Position numbers and translations under genes: made by a program. Below, piece by piece: positions 1 through 12,007 of a stretch of 64,000 nt of DNA. This stretch comes from Clonostachys chloroleuca (lineage: Eukaryota; Ascomycota; Sordariomycetes; Hypocreales; Bionectriaceae): the NCBI GenBank assembly GCA_037952775.1, contig JBANAY010000003.1, forward strand, positions 20,894,001 to 20,958,000. Direction: 5' to 3'. Numbering within the stretch: position 1 is the first letter of the stretch; each line of letters starts with the position of its first letter. Below the pieces are notes generated by a model, which saw only the letters and a program-made list of their open reading frames with translations, did no database searches and was not told the DNA's origin.

Positions 1-715
1 AGCTGTAATGTCATTGGCTATGGTATAGCCAAGAACGAAGTCTAATGCAGAAGATGTATCCACATTTTTGCACTCCCTTCCAATGACCACAGCCAGCTCA
101 ACTTCTGCATCAATTGCTGCCGGTGCACTTGAGGGGAGAACGACTGGGTCAAAGGGGTTGTTGATGCATTGCGCAGGCTTGAAAAACACCTCAGGCACAC
201 TAGGGAGCGGGCATTTCAACTCGGCCTGAATCGAATCAGTATTTAGTCAGGATTAATCAAGCATCTGACTTACAGCATGGTCTTTGAAATTCAGCCCAAT
301 GCAACGAATTGTTCCAACCTCTTGTATGGATAATGGTGATAGTAGCTATAAACCGGTCAATGAGAACCCTCACCAAAATTATCTGGGGGGTAATCTCACC
401 TTTCTGACAACTGCAACCTCTCCAGTCCATGGGCTGCTTGATAGAGCAGATGAACCACCCAAGACCTTGACCCGTACCTCCTCATTTGCGGCGATGGCCA
501 GGCCAACTGAATATTTTGTCAGGGCGAGCATTGAGGCCTCAACTTGAAACTGGACTCACCATCGACACTTGGATCCTCAGGCTCTCCGCAAAGCTCTCGG
601 TTGTCTGTAGAAATGAAGCGTACAAAGCGATTCCATGCCTATGATAGCTGAATGAGTACATGGAATCGACCCATATAAATGAGACATCGAATGTGCTTAC
701 CGGTAATTCGCTCAT
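1..715 (-). CDS. Fumarylacetoacetate hydrolase family protein, N-terminal part (runs off left edge)
   Basis: FAH-family enzymes cleave C-C bonds of acylpyruvates or beta-diketones, or act as hydratases or decarboxylases, using a divalent metal in the cytosol. I read five exons on the minus strand: 715-701, 638-560, 506-400, 345-274 and 225-1. All four introns are GT-AG and the frame stays open for 166 codons. The protein starts MSELPAWNRFVRF. The N-terminal domain is followed by CIGLNFKDHA (residues about 80-89), which contains the family's catalytic His. The metal-binding region follows as AEVELAVVIG with two ligand Glu, then FVLGYTIANDIT. The last part of the metal site and the C-terminus lie outside the window. 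The gene is divergent from an MFS transporter 660 bp away, which suggests a shared catabolic role. The family is certain; the substrate is unknown. Confidence 0.9.
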
Positions 716-1378
716 CGTGCAAGAGTTCCCCCTTTCTGAACAGTAAAAGAGAAAAGGAAGAGAAAATCATCAAATACAACCGCAGCACGGAAAGTCAACT
801 TCTTTAAGCAAGGCACTGAGGCCCTTTCCCTTTTGTACCGAGATCCGTCGATACGCCCAGGAGGCCCCAGAAGGGATCCAACTCGACTCAGACCCAGTGT
901 CACCGTCTCGGCGGACACTGTCGCGCGCACGGTACATGTGAGCGGCGACGCTAAGAGATATGGTGGAACTCGCCCTTATCAAATACCCGCACTTACTTAC
1001 TCATGAGAACATGACATGGAGATATCACAGATATTGCTTAGTCGCCGCCGCCCAGCATGCGCGAATAGAGTAGGCGACTCGCCGCTGATCTTATCGCCGC
1101 TACGACTCTGATGCGCCTCATGTCATGGATGTGCGGGCGTGACAGCTCGCTCTCTCCACCAACATAAACTCTACAAGCCAGGGGCCATATCGAATCATTA
1201 CCACATGGAAATTACCCCAGACGGCAAAGACCCCAGACTCATTGGCATGGCTACTTAAAGCTGACCGGTTGCCCCGATACAACCATACCATACCAGCATC
1301 ATGACCCTCTTCTGTACTACCAACCAGAGCAGCAGAAGAACGTCTCAACTTTCTCAGTATCTCCCCAGGCCCTTCATC
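716..1378. promoter_or_regulatory. Divergent promoter region between FAH-family and MFS genes
   Basis: This 663 bp stretch between two divergent start codons holds no gene that I can support. It has several CGG/CCG triplets of the kind bound by Zn2Cys6 regulators, including an everted pair CCG-N3-CGG at 903-911. A Zn2Cys6 gene lies just downstream of the transporter, so control of both genes from here is plausible. That is inference; no site is proven. Confidence 0.35.
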
Positions 1379-3008
1379 ATGGAAAAGAAGGACGCAAACG
1401 CCTTTACCGGCGAAAGCGACGTTGCGTCTGCTAGCCAGATGCTTGCTCTCGATCCCAAGGTAGAGCGGAGGTTGGTGCGCAAACTGGACATTTGGATCGC
1501 GCCCGTCATGACCATCATCTTCCTGACTGCATATCTTGATCGAGCCAATATTGGCAATGCAGCCTCTGCAGGCATGAAGACTGACATTAATATGAGCGAT
1601 GGAGAACTCGGAAGTGCGTATTTGTGTCACCAAGTATAGGAAGACCCTTTGGGCCCCTGGCATCAAGCTAACGAGGAGAACCAGACGCTGTTACATTGTT
1701 CTACGTCACCTATGTTGCGGCAGAGGTCCCCTGTTCTCTAGTCCTCAAGAAGTTTCACCCAAGTCCGTCCGCCCCCTCCAGCCGAGAGAAATTATAACAC
1801 TAACAACTACAGGCCGCATGATTCCTCTCCTCATGTTCTGCTGGTCCGTTGTTCTCATTGGGACCGGCTTCATGCATAACGTCGGCCAGCTGTATGCTTC
1901 TCGACTGCTCCTCGGTCTCTTCGAATCAGGCATGTTCCCGTGTCTCGCACTCTACCTCAGCACCTTCTACCAACCACGCGAGCAGGCTCTACGCATCTCC
2001 TATCTGTTCGTTTCGTCAGCGCTGTCAGGTTCTTTTGGTGGCTTGTTTGCCTTTGCACTGCTGAAAATGGATGGTATCGGCGGTCTCCAAGGCTGGCGCT
2101 GGCTCTTCATCATTGAGGGATGCGCAAGTGTTGTGATTGCTATCGCCATCTTCTTCCTCCTCCCAGACGACTTTGAACATGCCCGGTTTTTGAACGAGGA
2201 AGAGAAGCAGATGATGCGAATTCGGGCCGAGATCAATGCTCGATACAACGGCCGGCCCGACTTTGACTGGGCAGAAGTAAAGAGGGCAGTGTTAGACCCG
2301 AAACTTTACATCAGCTGCTGGAGCCAGTTCATGGCTGACATCTGCTCGTTTGGTCTGTCCTCGTTTCTGCCGCTGATCATCAAATCTTTTGGCTACGATA
2401 CTGTCACGACCCAGCTTTTGACAATCCCTGTTTTCTTCTGGGCTTCGTGCGCGTACATTGTGGTTTCATGGATGTCTGATCGCTGGCAACGCAGAGCTTT
2501 CTTCATGATCCCAGCCTGTTTCGTAACCGCCATTGGGTACGCGGTAAACTTAGGTGTGCCCACCAGTCAGCGTGGTGTACTCTACTTCTCAACCTTTCTC
2601 ATCGCTCCGGGCGTTTACATGATTGTCGGGCTGAACTGCGCCTGGCTTCTGAACAGTCACGCACCGTACTACAAGCGAGCCATGGCTATAGGAATGAACC
2701 AGTCCATTGGAAACTCGGCAGGCGTTGTGGTGATTACCTACTTTGGACATTATGCGTATTGCACAAAAGCTAATCATCGATGATAGGTGGGCCAAATATT
2801 CAAGACAACACAAAACGGAAAGTATGTCATGGGATTGAGCGGTTCTCTTGCAACCGTCATGCTTGCTGTCTTTGGACACACCTCTCTGTACTTCTACTTG
2901 AGGCACCAGAACCGGAAGCGGGAGGCGATGACGGAGGAGGAACGGGCCCAGGCCATTGAAAAGGGGGCGACGGGAGACTTCCACCCAGACTACCGATACG
3001 CGCTGTGA
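1379..3008 (+). CDS. MFS transporter, anion:cation symporter (Dal5/Tna1-like) family
   Basis: This is a plasma-membrane permease of the group that imports small organic anions such as nicotinate, allantoate or pantothenate. The exons are 1379-1613, 1685-1762, 1813-2729 and 2787-3008, with GT-AG introns of 71, 50 and 57 bp. They give 483 residues, the usual length. The start follows 1379 (MEKKDANAF); an in-frame ATG at 1301 would add 26 residues. Family landmarks are visible: FLTAYLDRANIGNA in helix 1, AVTLFYVTYVAAEVPCSLVL in helix 2, RLLLGLFESGMFP in helix 4, then GWRWLFIIEG, and a C-terminus ending in GDFHPDYRYAL, typical of fungal members. The central loop carries FLNEEEKQMM. The gene is divergent from the FAH-family gene and followed by a regulator gene. 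The substrate cannot be read from the sequence. Confidence 0.92.
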
Positions 3009-3568
3009 AGTGGTCCCCGGAAGCTTTTCTGTTGGGTTAATATCGGGACACATATTTACATTTCGTTAATTTCTAAACATCACTAAACATAACATTACTC
3101 CCTCCAGTGAACTAAGCATTTTTGCCCAATTATGCAGCTTCAGCCTAGTATCCCACCGACAAACATTTGCCTAAATAAGTGAACTATGTGATTATTGTGT
3201 ACTACAAATCCCTTTCTTAGCGGCTAGTTAGCTCAGCCGATCCTATGTCGTATCACAAACTACATCAGTTGTGATCATCGATGCATTCATAACCATTGAA
3301 TTTGCAGGAGAGGGGCTTGAAGTGCCTACCAATGGTACGTCTAGCCAAGCCCCATACAGCTCTAGCCAAGCCCAAGTGTGTGAGTGAGTGGACCAAAGGC
3401 GGACAAGGATCCCCGTCACATGCGGCGATGATTCTCCGACTCGCGCATCTTCTCCGCTCTCGTCGCCGCCAGAATCGCCGCTCACTCTCCCTTCGATGCA
3501 ACTGATACGTTCGCCATCATCAATACCACTCTGGGCGATAACAGGAACCGGCATCTCGCGGACGAATT
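3009..3568. other. Intergenic region
   Basis: This 560 bp stretch separates the MFS stop codon from the start of the Zn2Cys6 gene. Short overlapping open frames occur on both strands but none has family-like sequence. I see no RNA gene or repeat in it. It must hold the transporter terminator and the regulator promoter. Confidence 0.4.
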
Positions 3569-5871
3569 ATGATGGAACATGAGAGTCTCACCGCCCATGA
3601 GGTGTTGACGCCGCCCCCAATGTCTCAATCGAGGAATTCACGCAGTAATGTCTGCACGCAATGTCGCCGCTTGAGGCGCAAGGTTGGTTCCCCTGCGATT
3701 TGATGTCATGGTCCCAGGAGCAGCCTCTATATGTTTCTGATGCTGGTTGATTAGTGATACTGAGCCATTCTGCCTCCATCTAGTGCGACAGGCAGACGCC
3801 CTGCTCAACCTGTATCCGACGCAGGATACCAAACCTCTGCCGCTCTGGCCAACCTCACCACGGGGTACTTGGCAACAGGGCTTCGACGTCCATTACAGCA
3901 GAATCTCCCTCGGCCGGTGTTTACACAAGCCATCTAAGTCCTCCCAGAGCACCATCACAACCCCCTCTATCGGCTACCCCATCAGCGACTCACCAGAGCT
4001 TTGGCTCTCCACGTATCGGCCACCTCTGGAATTCACGCGGTGCAGCCTCCTACCATGGGAGCAGCTACTTCGGCCACCAATCTGCAGCCTCCCTGGTGCA
4101 GATCGAGAGCCCCGAACTCCCTACAGGTATGAACGGCATCCATGCAAATACCGCCTCGCGGAGCCGCCCTCCTGATAACCTTGTCCATCATGGCGGCAAG
4201 GAGCCCTACGCCCACATATGGGAGCTTGTTGGCTGTCTTCCGCGGCGAAAGACAGTTGTCGATCATCTTGTGAACAGGTTCTTTGATGAGCTGAACCCCG
4301 TCTATGACAGTGTGCATAAGGAGACGTTTCAAGTCAGTTATGATGCATTTTGGGATCGGAAATGGGGCGATGATGACTTGACCGCCGTTGATCTGCGATG
4401 GCTGGCGCTTTTATTCATGATGCTGGCGTTTGCTGAGTTGCTAGACTGCCCGTTAGATACCACTGTAGACGGCCAGAGGGCTTGTGAGGAATCTTCCGTG
4501 CAGTTCTTCTGGGCATCGCGCAAAGCCATTGTACTCGCACCTACCATCTCCGGAGAAAGCCCTGACCTAGTTCGAGCAGGGATTCTCGTGAGCCGCTATC
4601 TTATATTCTTCGGGCGGAAGACCGAGAGTTGGCTCACATCAAGTTTTGCCATCCGGATGGCCCAGGCGCAAGGAATGCATCTCGACGGTGAGAGTTGGCG
4701 ACTCCCACCCAAAGTTCTGGAGACGAGAAGGCGGTTATGGTGCATCTTGTTCTCGTTGGATCGTTCGCTCTCATTAACAACCGGGCGCCCATACACAATC
4801 AACAGCAAGCACTGTATGCTCATGAAGATCCGGAATATCTGGATCGATGACATGTCCAACGAGGAAGCCGCCGAAGCCATCGAGAAACCTCTTTGCGACC
4901 CGACAAGGACCATATACTACTCGTATCAACAGCGCATGTCCACAATTCTAGGCGACATTCATGACGACTGTTTCAGCCTTGAGCCCACGACAACATCGTA
5001 TAGCACTTACGAGAAGGTCCTCCAACTAGACCGCGTTCTTCTAGACTGGGCTGACTCCCTCCCCCCTTACTTTCGTATCGAGCAAACTGACACTTCCCTC
5101 GACGCTACACATCCGTTTCTCTCGTGGCAGCGAATGTATCTTCACTCCCTATATCACTTTGCTCGAGTCACCCTTCACCGCAGCTATGTCCTTCTCGAAT
5201 CCATCACGGGTCGCTTCCAGTATTCTCGCGACGCCTGTATCTCATCTGCCTGCGCCGATCTGCGCCTCAAGTTAACATTCCGCCCAACATCAATGGCCGA
5301 TCGTCTAAAAGCTGGAGGAGCGATGCACAACCTCTTCAATAGTGCTTTGGTTCTAGGCGTCATTGCTGTGCGAGATCCGCACTCGCTTAGAACGCGCGGT
5401 ATCTTGGAGGATCTAGCTGCCTACTGCGAGAAACAACGTGCAGATATATGGGTAAAACAGTTTGCCCTAGCTGAAGTGAAAGTCATAGAGCTGTGTATCG
5501 CGACCGCGAGGAAAACGAGCCGAGAAGGCCAACCTCATAATTTATATCACCAACAGGTGGAGCCAGTGGGGAGATCAAGCGAAGAGTTTCCAACCTTTCA
5601 GCGTACGGGGCCATTCCCTCAATCATCAACTCTCACGGGACCTAGTTCCGGGGAGATGGGAGGCACAGTTCTAGGCATGGCGAGTGCGAGAACTCAGATG
5701 GGAGTTTCCACAGCTGCTCAGAACAGCCTTCCTGGTATCGAGCATGCAGGGAACGGGGTTGACCAAGGAGAGACTTGGCTAGATAGCTGGTTTGGGCCCA
5801 CACGCAACTTCCCTGAACCCCTGGACTTTCAATTCTGGGAGGATCTAGTTGGCACACTCGACTCACGGTAG
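3569..5871 (+). CDS. Zn2Cys6 fungal transcription factor with fungal-specific TF domain
   Basis: This is a nuclear DNA-binding regulator of 733 residues in two exons, 3569-3682 and 3784-5871. The 101 bp intron falls exactly inside the zinc cluster. Splicing joins CTQCRRLRRK to CDRQTPCSTC and gives the canonical CX2CX6CX5CX2CX8C spacing, with cysteines at 29, 32, 39, 45, 48 and 57. That is strong evidence for the exon model. A Ser/Pro-rich linker follows, then the middle homology region (fungal_trans type), with landmarks LNPVYDSVHKETF, RMAQAQGMHLDGE and RRRLWCILFSLDRSLSLTTG. The C-terminus is low-complexity and ends with an aromatic/acidic segment. It lies next to the FAH/MFS pair in the same orientation as the transporter, so it probably regulates that pair, though this is not shown. 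Confidence 0.92.
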
Positions 5872-7343
5872 ATATATGTAGGCAAATCACAACGCAAATA
5901 ACAGCAAAAATACCAGAATTCCGTTACTGTCTGAATAAAAGGAAAAACATAAAGGGTGTAACGCTCCTTGAGTTTTACAGTCGCTCTCTCAAGGAACTAA
6001 AGTTATGCTATTTCAATTAGGAAGACCACATTCAGGTACTACTATCTTTGAATTGTAGAATTGTTCCAGTCTCTTTGTTTTAAGAATTTTGCTATTGAGG
6101 GAGATTTTGGTCCTAACTTTGAATCTCATCGCAGGCAAACGTGATAGTAAATGTGTTGTCAACCTTGTGGCAAAGCTAACCCAATATTTTTATCCCATAG
6201 TACGAAACTGGTAGCCAAGGATCCTGGTCAAGGAGGTGGCGGTTTGATCTCACGCTACACAAGCCAACAACGCAAAATCGCTCAACCCGCTGTCTCCTCT
6301 TTGGGTGTTTCTTTGGCTGAACTCAGTCGAGAATACCCAATAACACGGCTGTGCATCATTCAACCCGCCATGGATCATAAATTGATTGATACGATTCCAT
6401 CCACAGCCAAGCTTTCTCGACCACTGACTTTCATTATCTGGAACATATGTTACTCTAAATCAGACATTGTATAGCCGCTATCGCGTTACTCGGGAGGTGA
6501 AACACATTTTGGTATGGTCACATTCTGTCCCAGGCTTCTCAGCGACCAACTTGAACGATGTGAGCGTTGACCACCGTCAGCCCCCTTTCTTACTTAATCA
6601 TGGAGTTGTTTTAGAGCGGGCTACCACAGTGGTAGCAATACGTAGTCTTTTTTAAGGGCATCATGCCCCCAACCTCCACTGCAGCCGGTTTCAGCATCCC
6701 GAATCCCACTTTAATCGCCAAGGGTGGTGCATATCATTACGCATCACGACGGCACATCCGTGTGGTGTCTTTCTTCTGGAATACTTCTTTCAGAAGCTGA
6801 GAACTGCCGTGCACAGTGGCTGAATGAAAGGGGGTTTCAAACCCATGGACAGCCAATCAGACTGCCAGAAAGCATTGTCAACTTCTTATTCGGTGCGCTG
6901 TTGTGACAACACCTTCTAAATGCGTGTTAGCCTAGGGGTTTACAAGGATGTCGCCGTGAGGCAAACCATGGCTGCACTCTAGCAAAGGAATCAAAGTAAC
7001 GCCATGATTGGGGCGTTCGAGCCATCCTTGGGAGCCGCCTCCATTAGGAAGGCAAGGAAGAACCACGTTCGATAAGGCTGTCTGAAGGTGCCTGGTTTGT
7101 CTTCTGTGTATTTAATATACAGTATCGCCCATTCGTTTCAATGACGATGGCTGCTTGGCATCCAATTGGAGCACCCAGCGAGGTAGACCAACCTACCACT
7201 GCCACTCTTTTACAAAGAAGGAAGTCAATGATTTCAAACTACTGGATAGTTATCTGATCCTCGTTACCACCCTCTTTCAATTCATTGCGACATTCCTTAA
7301 CACACTCCTTTTGATTATACAGTACCCTCCATCAGTCGATACC
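5872..7343. other. Gene-poor 1.5 kb intergenic region
   Basis: I find no supportable gene here. The open frames present are short, have no recognisable motifs and do not join across plausible introns. A perfect 17 bp palindrome, two 8 bp arms around one base, sits at 6620-6636. The promoter of the secreted-protein gene must lie at the right end. Confidence 0.4.
6620..6636. repeat. 17 bp perfect palindrome
   Basis: GCTACCAC-A-GTGGTAGC: two exact 8 bp arms around a single base. It lies 0.7 kb upstream of the secreted-protein gene. It could be a protein-binding site or chance. Confidence 0.4.
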
Positions 7344-9188
7344 ATGGCCCGCGTTACAAGTTTAATATGCAGTGTCCTGCTCCTTGGGAGCTCTGCGACC
7401 GCGAAACCCCTCCACCATCGTGCTCATGGTAGCCATTCACACAAGCTGGCACATGAATTAGTATCCTTCAGCGGCGACAGCACTGGCCCTGTCATCCGAA
7501 GCGCTACCGAGTCCATCGTCCTAAAGCCCCTCCGACCGAGCCGTGGCCGCAAGTCAGCACGAGATGGCATGAGCGCCTTCGAGGTTCTCAGCGAAGACTA
7601 CCTTTACTGGGCTGGATCCGATGGTACGGTCACTGAGCTCAAGGTAGACATGTCCGGCGCAAAGGAGGGTCTTGTTGATACGGAGTACTGGAGTGATCTG
7701 GTCGAATCGATGGATTGCCCCAATGGTAACAGCAGCACAGGAGTAAATGGGACAGAGCAGGTGACTGTTCGATTCTCGGAGAAGTTGGACTTTGATGACG
7801 CTGCGGATATCTGGAAATGGGTCAAGCAGGATGAGGAGCGTCAATTTGTGCTGATGGTCGGAGCCGGAGACTGTGGCTGGAACGAGGACCGCATTCTCTA
7901 CCAGATCAACGATATTGGCTTCGACGATCCGACAAACACTGCAATGCTCCGTGGGAAATCGATCAGCTGGAAGGATGCTCTTCACACCTTTGAACTGCAC
8001 ATTGGCAAGTCTGCTGTGCAAAGCGCTCAGGCTCAAAGGACCACTGTTAGGCGCGGACTCTTTGACTCCATCGGCGATGTCTTCAGCGACATTGGAGATG
8101 CCCTGAAAGGGGAATACAACCCTGATGTTTCGATCCCTTTCGAGCACGATCTCTCCGGAAAGAGCCTCAGTTTCCCCGTAGATGATGGGCTCACCATCTC
8201 GGGCACGTGTTCCAACTGTTCAACCTCCGGCACGTTTAACATCGAGGGAAGATTCCGTGTCAAGTTTTTCAAACTCAAAGAGGCTGTCATTGAGTTAAAC
8301 ACAGAAGGAATAGATGTCACGACCATTATTCAGCTTGGCTTGAAAGGTGATCTCACTGATGCACTCGTTCAGAAGAGTTTGTCTCTTCTTAAGCTGTCCC
8401 CAGGAGGAGTTTCTATTCCTGGCATTCTCACTATTGGCCCTACGGTCGCCATCTCGCTTGATGCCGGGGTCTCCGCTATCAAAGGAGCCGTCAAGCTTAC
8501 TATGGGTGGTACAGCTTCTATTCCTGCCTCAAAATCCACGCTTGACTTCTTGGCCGAGGACAAAACCACGTCAACAGGATGGGACGTACAGATGAGCCCA
8601 TCGCCGTTGGAGGCTGATGCCTCTATTGAGGCAGGAGCTTCCGCAGCCTTGACGGCTTCCGTGGGGCTAGAGTTGACTGCTCTTGGTGGGTGCAAACAAA
8701 ACGAATGAACAGTGTGGTTACGGAGACTAATGATTCAATTCGACTTGCAGAAACCGGATTTGCAGCTCAACTGTCGGCCGCTTTACCCAAACTCTCGGCG
8801 ACATTGCAGGCTATTTCGTGTAAGCTCTCCTAGTCTCTGATGTACCCTCCAAGTATGGAAGTTGATATCATCCACACAGCTTTGACGTGCAATGCTTGCA
8901 AAAAGTACTCAAATGCCATTTCCGGCTCTGTTGGCCTCAGCACGTCTCTCTCGTTAGACTTGAGAAAGAAGATGGGCAGTTCGTATAAGAACCTTTGGAG
9001 TCTAACTTTGGCAGTAAGTCATGACAAATCTATTCGTAATGAGTATCTCTAATTATTGGGTGCTTTAGGAGAAAACGTTGGCTACGCTTGCCTCATTCTG
9101 TGAGCCCGTTGGTCCCCAAACATGTGCAGTCAATGGCACCTACAGCTTGGCTGAGCGATGGGGCCACTCTTCAAAACTGTACCACTGA
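7344..9188 (+). CDS. Secreted protein of unknown function, 554 residues, four exons
   Basis: The exons are 7344-8685, 8751-8819, 8880-9013 and 9069-9188, with introns of 65, 60 and 55 bp, all GT-AG and frame-consistent. The start at 7344 is preferred to the longer upstream frame because it begins a clear signal peptide (MARVTSLICSVLLLGSSATA, cleavage near residue 20). The mature part has N-glycosylation sequons (NSS, NGT, NCS) and cysteine pairs such as CSNC and CNAC. An N-terminal domain of about 200 residues contains YLYWAGSDG and FVLMVGAGDCGW. A beta-rich second domain contains repeated Gly/Ala/Ser stretches. The two-domain plan resembles uncharacterised fungal secreted families (DUF7029/DUF7223 type), but I cannot verify that here. 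It probably acts outside the cell or at the wall; no catalytic motif is recognised. Confidence 0.8.
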
Positions 9189-9400
9189 TGTAGCTGTCTG
9201 AAGAGGTTGGATAATAAGCAAATAGAAACTAATGTATTTTTGCGGGCAATGTTAGCGCATAACTATAGGTCTTGAACTAGCAAAGACTTATTCCTTCGAG
9301 GAAAGGTATATTCTAAGATGAAGGATAGTAATATATTGATCCTAGTAGATCTAGGCTATTCTTTAAACTACTTAGCACACCCGTCTCGCTATGTTTGACA

Positions 9401-11311
9401 TTAGCGGACGAGAAGAGCCTCAATGTTAAAACGTTGTTTGTTCGTATTGCCCCAGACAGCCTCTTGCCAGAGCTTTTCAGAAAGTCCCGCTCCAGCAGAA
9501 TCCTCCGGCCAGCTGACAGCCGACAATGCCTCCCTCGCGTCTTTCCAATCTACAACATGCGCTCTTCGACTCCAGCTCAGGATGCGCTGGCCGAACCAAA
9601 GGCGCAGCATCTGAAAGGGGCTGCTGTCATCTTCTGCTCGAACACTAACATCTTCGGCGGCTAGCTGCGTCTTAGCGATAGTATATGCGCCCGTGAAAAC
9701 CTTCCAGAGCCATATCTTATGACTCTCTACCCCAGTCCTCATTATACCCTCTGTACTGTCAATGTCCCTTGTCAACCGGAGATAGAGCTCACTGTACACA
9801 TGACAGTCGTTTGCGGGCAAATCGGCCTCAACATTATTGACGTACATGGAGCCGGCAGGCGCAATACTTGACCAGAAAAAACTGCCGAGTGACCTTGTCC
9901 CCAGGTTATAAGTAGCCCGCAATTCTGATTTGGTAGCCTCTAACACGGATTGTTTAATGCTAGCGAGGTAGTCAGCGGGCAGGCTGGGAGGGTCGTCTCC
10001 GTAGAGAAATTCGTCCATAAAATAGCAGAGCCGACTGCAGTACCTCTCTTGGGCCAGGGGCGTCAGTACCTTGAGCGGCACAAGATCATAAGAGAGATCG
10101 ACCTGCTCTTGTGTGTTTTTCGCGTGTCTTGGGTCACAGGTAAAATAAGGGATCAACCTCAGACCGTCTAAGCGAATACATGTATCCTTGGGCTTACTAC
10201 TGGGACCAGAGCCCATAAATTGTGTCAGTTTCGTAACTCGTTGGTGAAGATAACCAGTTGCTGTGTATACAAATTCGTGCGCCCTAGTTGTAGAAAAGTC
10301 AATAAACGAAAGGTTAGGGACCTATTGCATCGCACATGTACATAAAACTTACAATGCAATGTATCGAGCAATGAGATCATCATGATTAACTTGTGGTACG
10401 CCGCAGCTGCCATCTTGCGCTTCTATGAGGTCTAGGACTGCCATCAGGCCATCGAAATGAGCCCTCGCGGCATCCAAGTTGCCGAAGCTGCTCTTCGCGC
10501 GATGGTGTGAGCAGTAATTTCTGTCACGGAGGGGATGTGGGTAGTAATGCTAAACTTACATCGAAAATGCAAAGAGTGGATATCAGACGCACCGTCACAG
10601 CTATGTTGGTTGTTTTGAGGCTTTTGAGGTGGGCGTTTGCCAGGCCAATACACTCTATCTTGTGGAAGAGATAGGTGGGCTGGAAGGACGAGCTTCCTTT
10701 CGTCTTCCACGAGTAGTGCAAGGCCGATATTAGCAAAGAGAGTCGGAGCTCTGTTGGATCTTGGATTTGTATGCTTTGAATATTCGACTCTGCGCGCGAA
10801 TCATTAGTGCCCCCACAAACAGAGACGTCTATGTTCCCGTGGTCAGCTACCTTGGCCACTGACTAGTCATAGGAATCACACTCACAGTGGTGGAGAAGTT
10901 CTCGTGACTTATAAGGCATTTCTATTGGCAGAGAGCTGAAAGGATCTACAGGGCACTCTGAGACTTGCCAAGGGATATGCACGCCTGGCAGGGTCGAGTT
11001 CAGGCGTCTCCTGTCCCAAAGTGGGAGCGCCGGTGCTAGATAGTTACATGCCCGTCCTAAGTTGATACAGTTCGCGCTTGTTACGGTTGAAGTTAGCTAG
11101 AGCACACTGATCTCGGCTTTTAAATATGGTTCAGTGTCTCCTGCCCGTGTAATGTATCTGACAGGAAGGCGGTAGGCGTCATGGGAGAAGGCGCTTACCA
11201 CACGGGACGCGCTTCGTCGCAGCGGACGTGCCGTTCCTTGCACGTTGAACAGCCGCTGCGGTTCCGGTTCACGAATCGATGTTTTCTAGAGCGAGAGCTT
11301 TTGCTGGACAT
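9401..11311 (-). CDS. Zn2Cys6 transcription factor (Fungal_trans_2-like), five exons
   Basis: The exons on the minus strand are 11311-11199, 11076-10886, 10828-10560, 10492-10353 and 10283-9401. They join in frame to 531 residues. Exon 1 encodes GCSTCKERHVRCDEARPV; the 122 bp intron splits the fourth Cys codon, and exon 2 continues ANCINLGRACNY. This gives CX2CX6CX6CX2CX6C at residues 21-48. A linker typical of this family follows (PLWDRRRLNS, then DPFSSLPIEMPYKSRELLHH). Next come an alpha-helical region (LRLSLLISALHYSW) and a C-terminal region with KIWLWKVFTGAYTIA and SWSRRAHVVDWKDAREALS, which fits Fungal_trans_2. It is divergent from the alpha/beta hydrolase gene across 0.7 kb. The 3' end faces the secreted-protein gene tail to tail. 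Confidence 0.87.
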
Positions 11312-12007
11312 CTCTTCTCCGCGCTATTGACGAGACAGGAGTGTGCTAGATCGGCTTTTGGGGCCAGCCGCCGATGGAAAAAATGGCCTGTGGATGCCTG
11401 GTGCAAGTATGTTGAGGGTACGTGGCCTCGGTGAGAATGAACAATCCTGGGTGTGGTTTCGTTAGGTCTGGATACATCTTTAGCCCATAGAATCGTGGGT
11501 TCCGTGGTAGTGACGGGATAAATTTCGAAGGGGTTTGCCTCAAACATTGCACATAAGCACGCCATGTTGTGAGCCGAGCTGCCGTGAGGGCCGAAGATGA
11601 TGTAAGCGAAGCACTGGGCCAATCAACCAATATATTAGTGCTTACCTCTTGCCTAACTGAGCGGTTTATCCGACAAAGGTTGGTGGGTTTTGTGATTTTT
11701 GGGACCAGGTTGTTAGACACCAAGATCCATCTCTGGACCTTGACTTCGAGTATCGAGCCATATCGCTACAGTATGCGCTATACACCCTACTTTTAGTCAG
11801 ATACTTACTGACTTCTGGGTCTTAGCGCGTTAGAGACTCGACAGACAAGAATAACTCTCTGTGGAGCTAGTTTTGAGAGACAAGATTTGAATGCGGGCCG
11901 AACTCTTGGTTGACGTCTATATAAAAACCTTGCCCATCCCCTCAGCATGAAGGCTGTGATACCGTTTATCTTCCACATTGATCCAGTGCCGATATCTGAA
12001 CAGCAAA
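11312..12007. promoter_or_regulatory. Divergent promoter region between regulator and hydrolase
   Basis: A 696 bp non-coding interval between two divergent start codons. Short open frames here look random. A TATA-like box lies on the hydrolase side at 11918-11926. Shared control by the neighbouring regulator is possible but not shown. Confidence 0.4.
11918..11926 (+). promoter_or_regulatory. TATA-like box of the alpha/beta hydrolase gene
   Basis: TATATAAAA, 82 bp upstream of the hydrolase ATG at 12008, at a normal distance for a fungal core promoter. Confidence 0.5.

Noticed and set aside
3219..3295. tRNA-like start (ggctagttagctcagccg) resembling a D-arm
   Set aside because: No T-loop (GGTTCGA-type) sequence, no acceptor-stem pairing and no anticodon arm at the right distance. 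A chance match.
6151..6906. Open frames of about 60-107 codons in the 5.9-7.3 kb gap
   Set aside because: No family motifs, no exon partners and random-looking composition.
7155..7343. Longer N-terminus of the secreted protein starting near 7155
   Set aside because: It would bury the clear signal peptide that begins at 7344, and the extra residues have no protein-like features.
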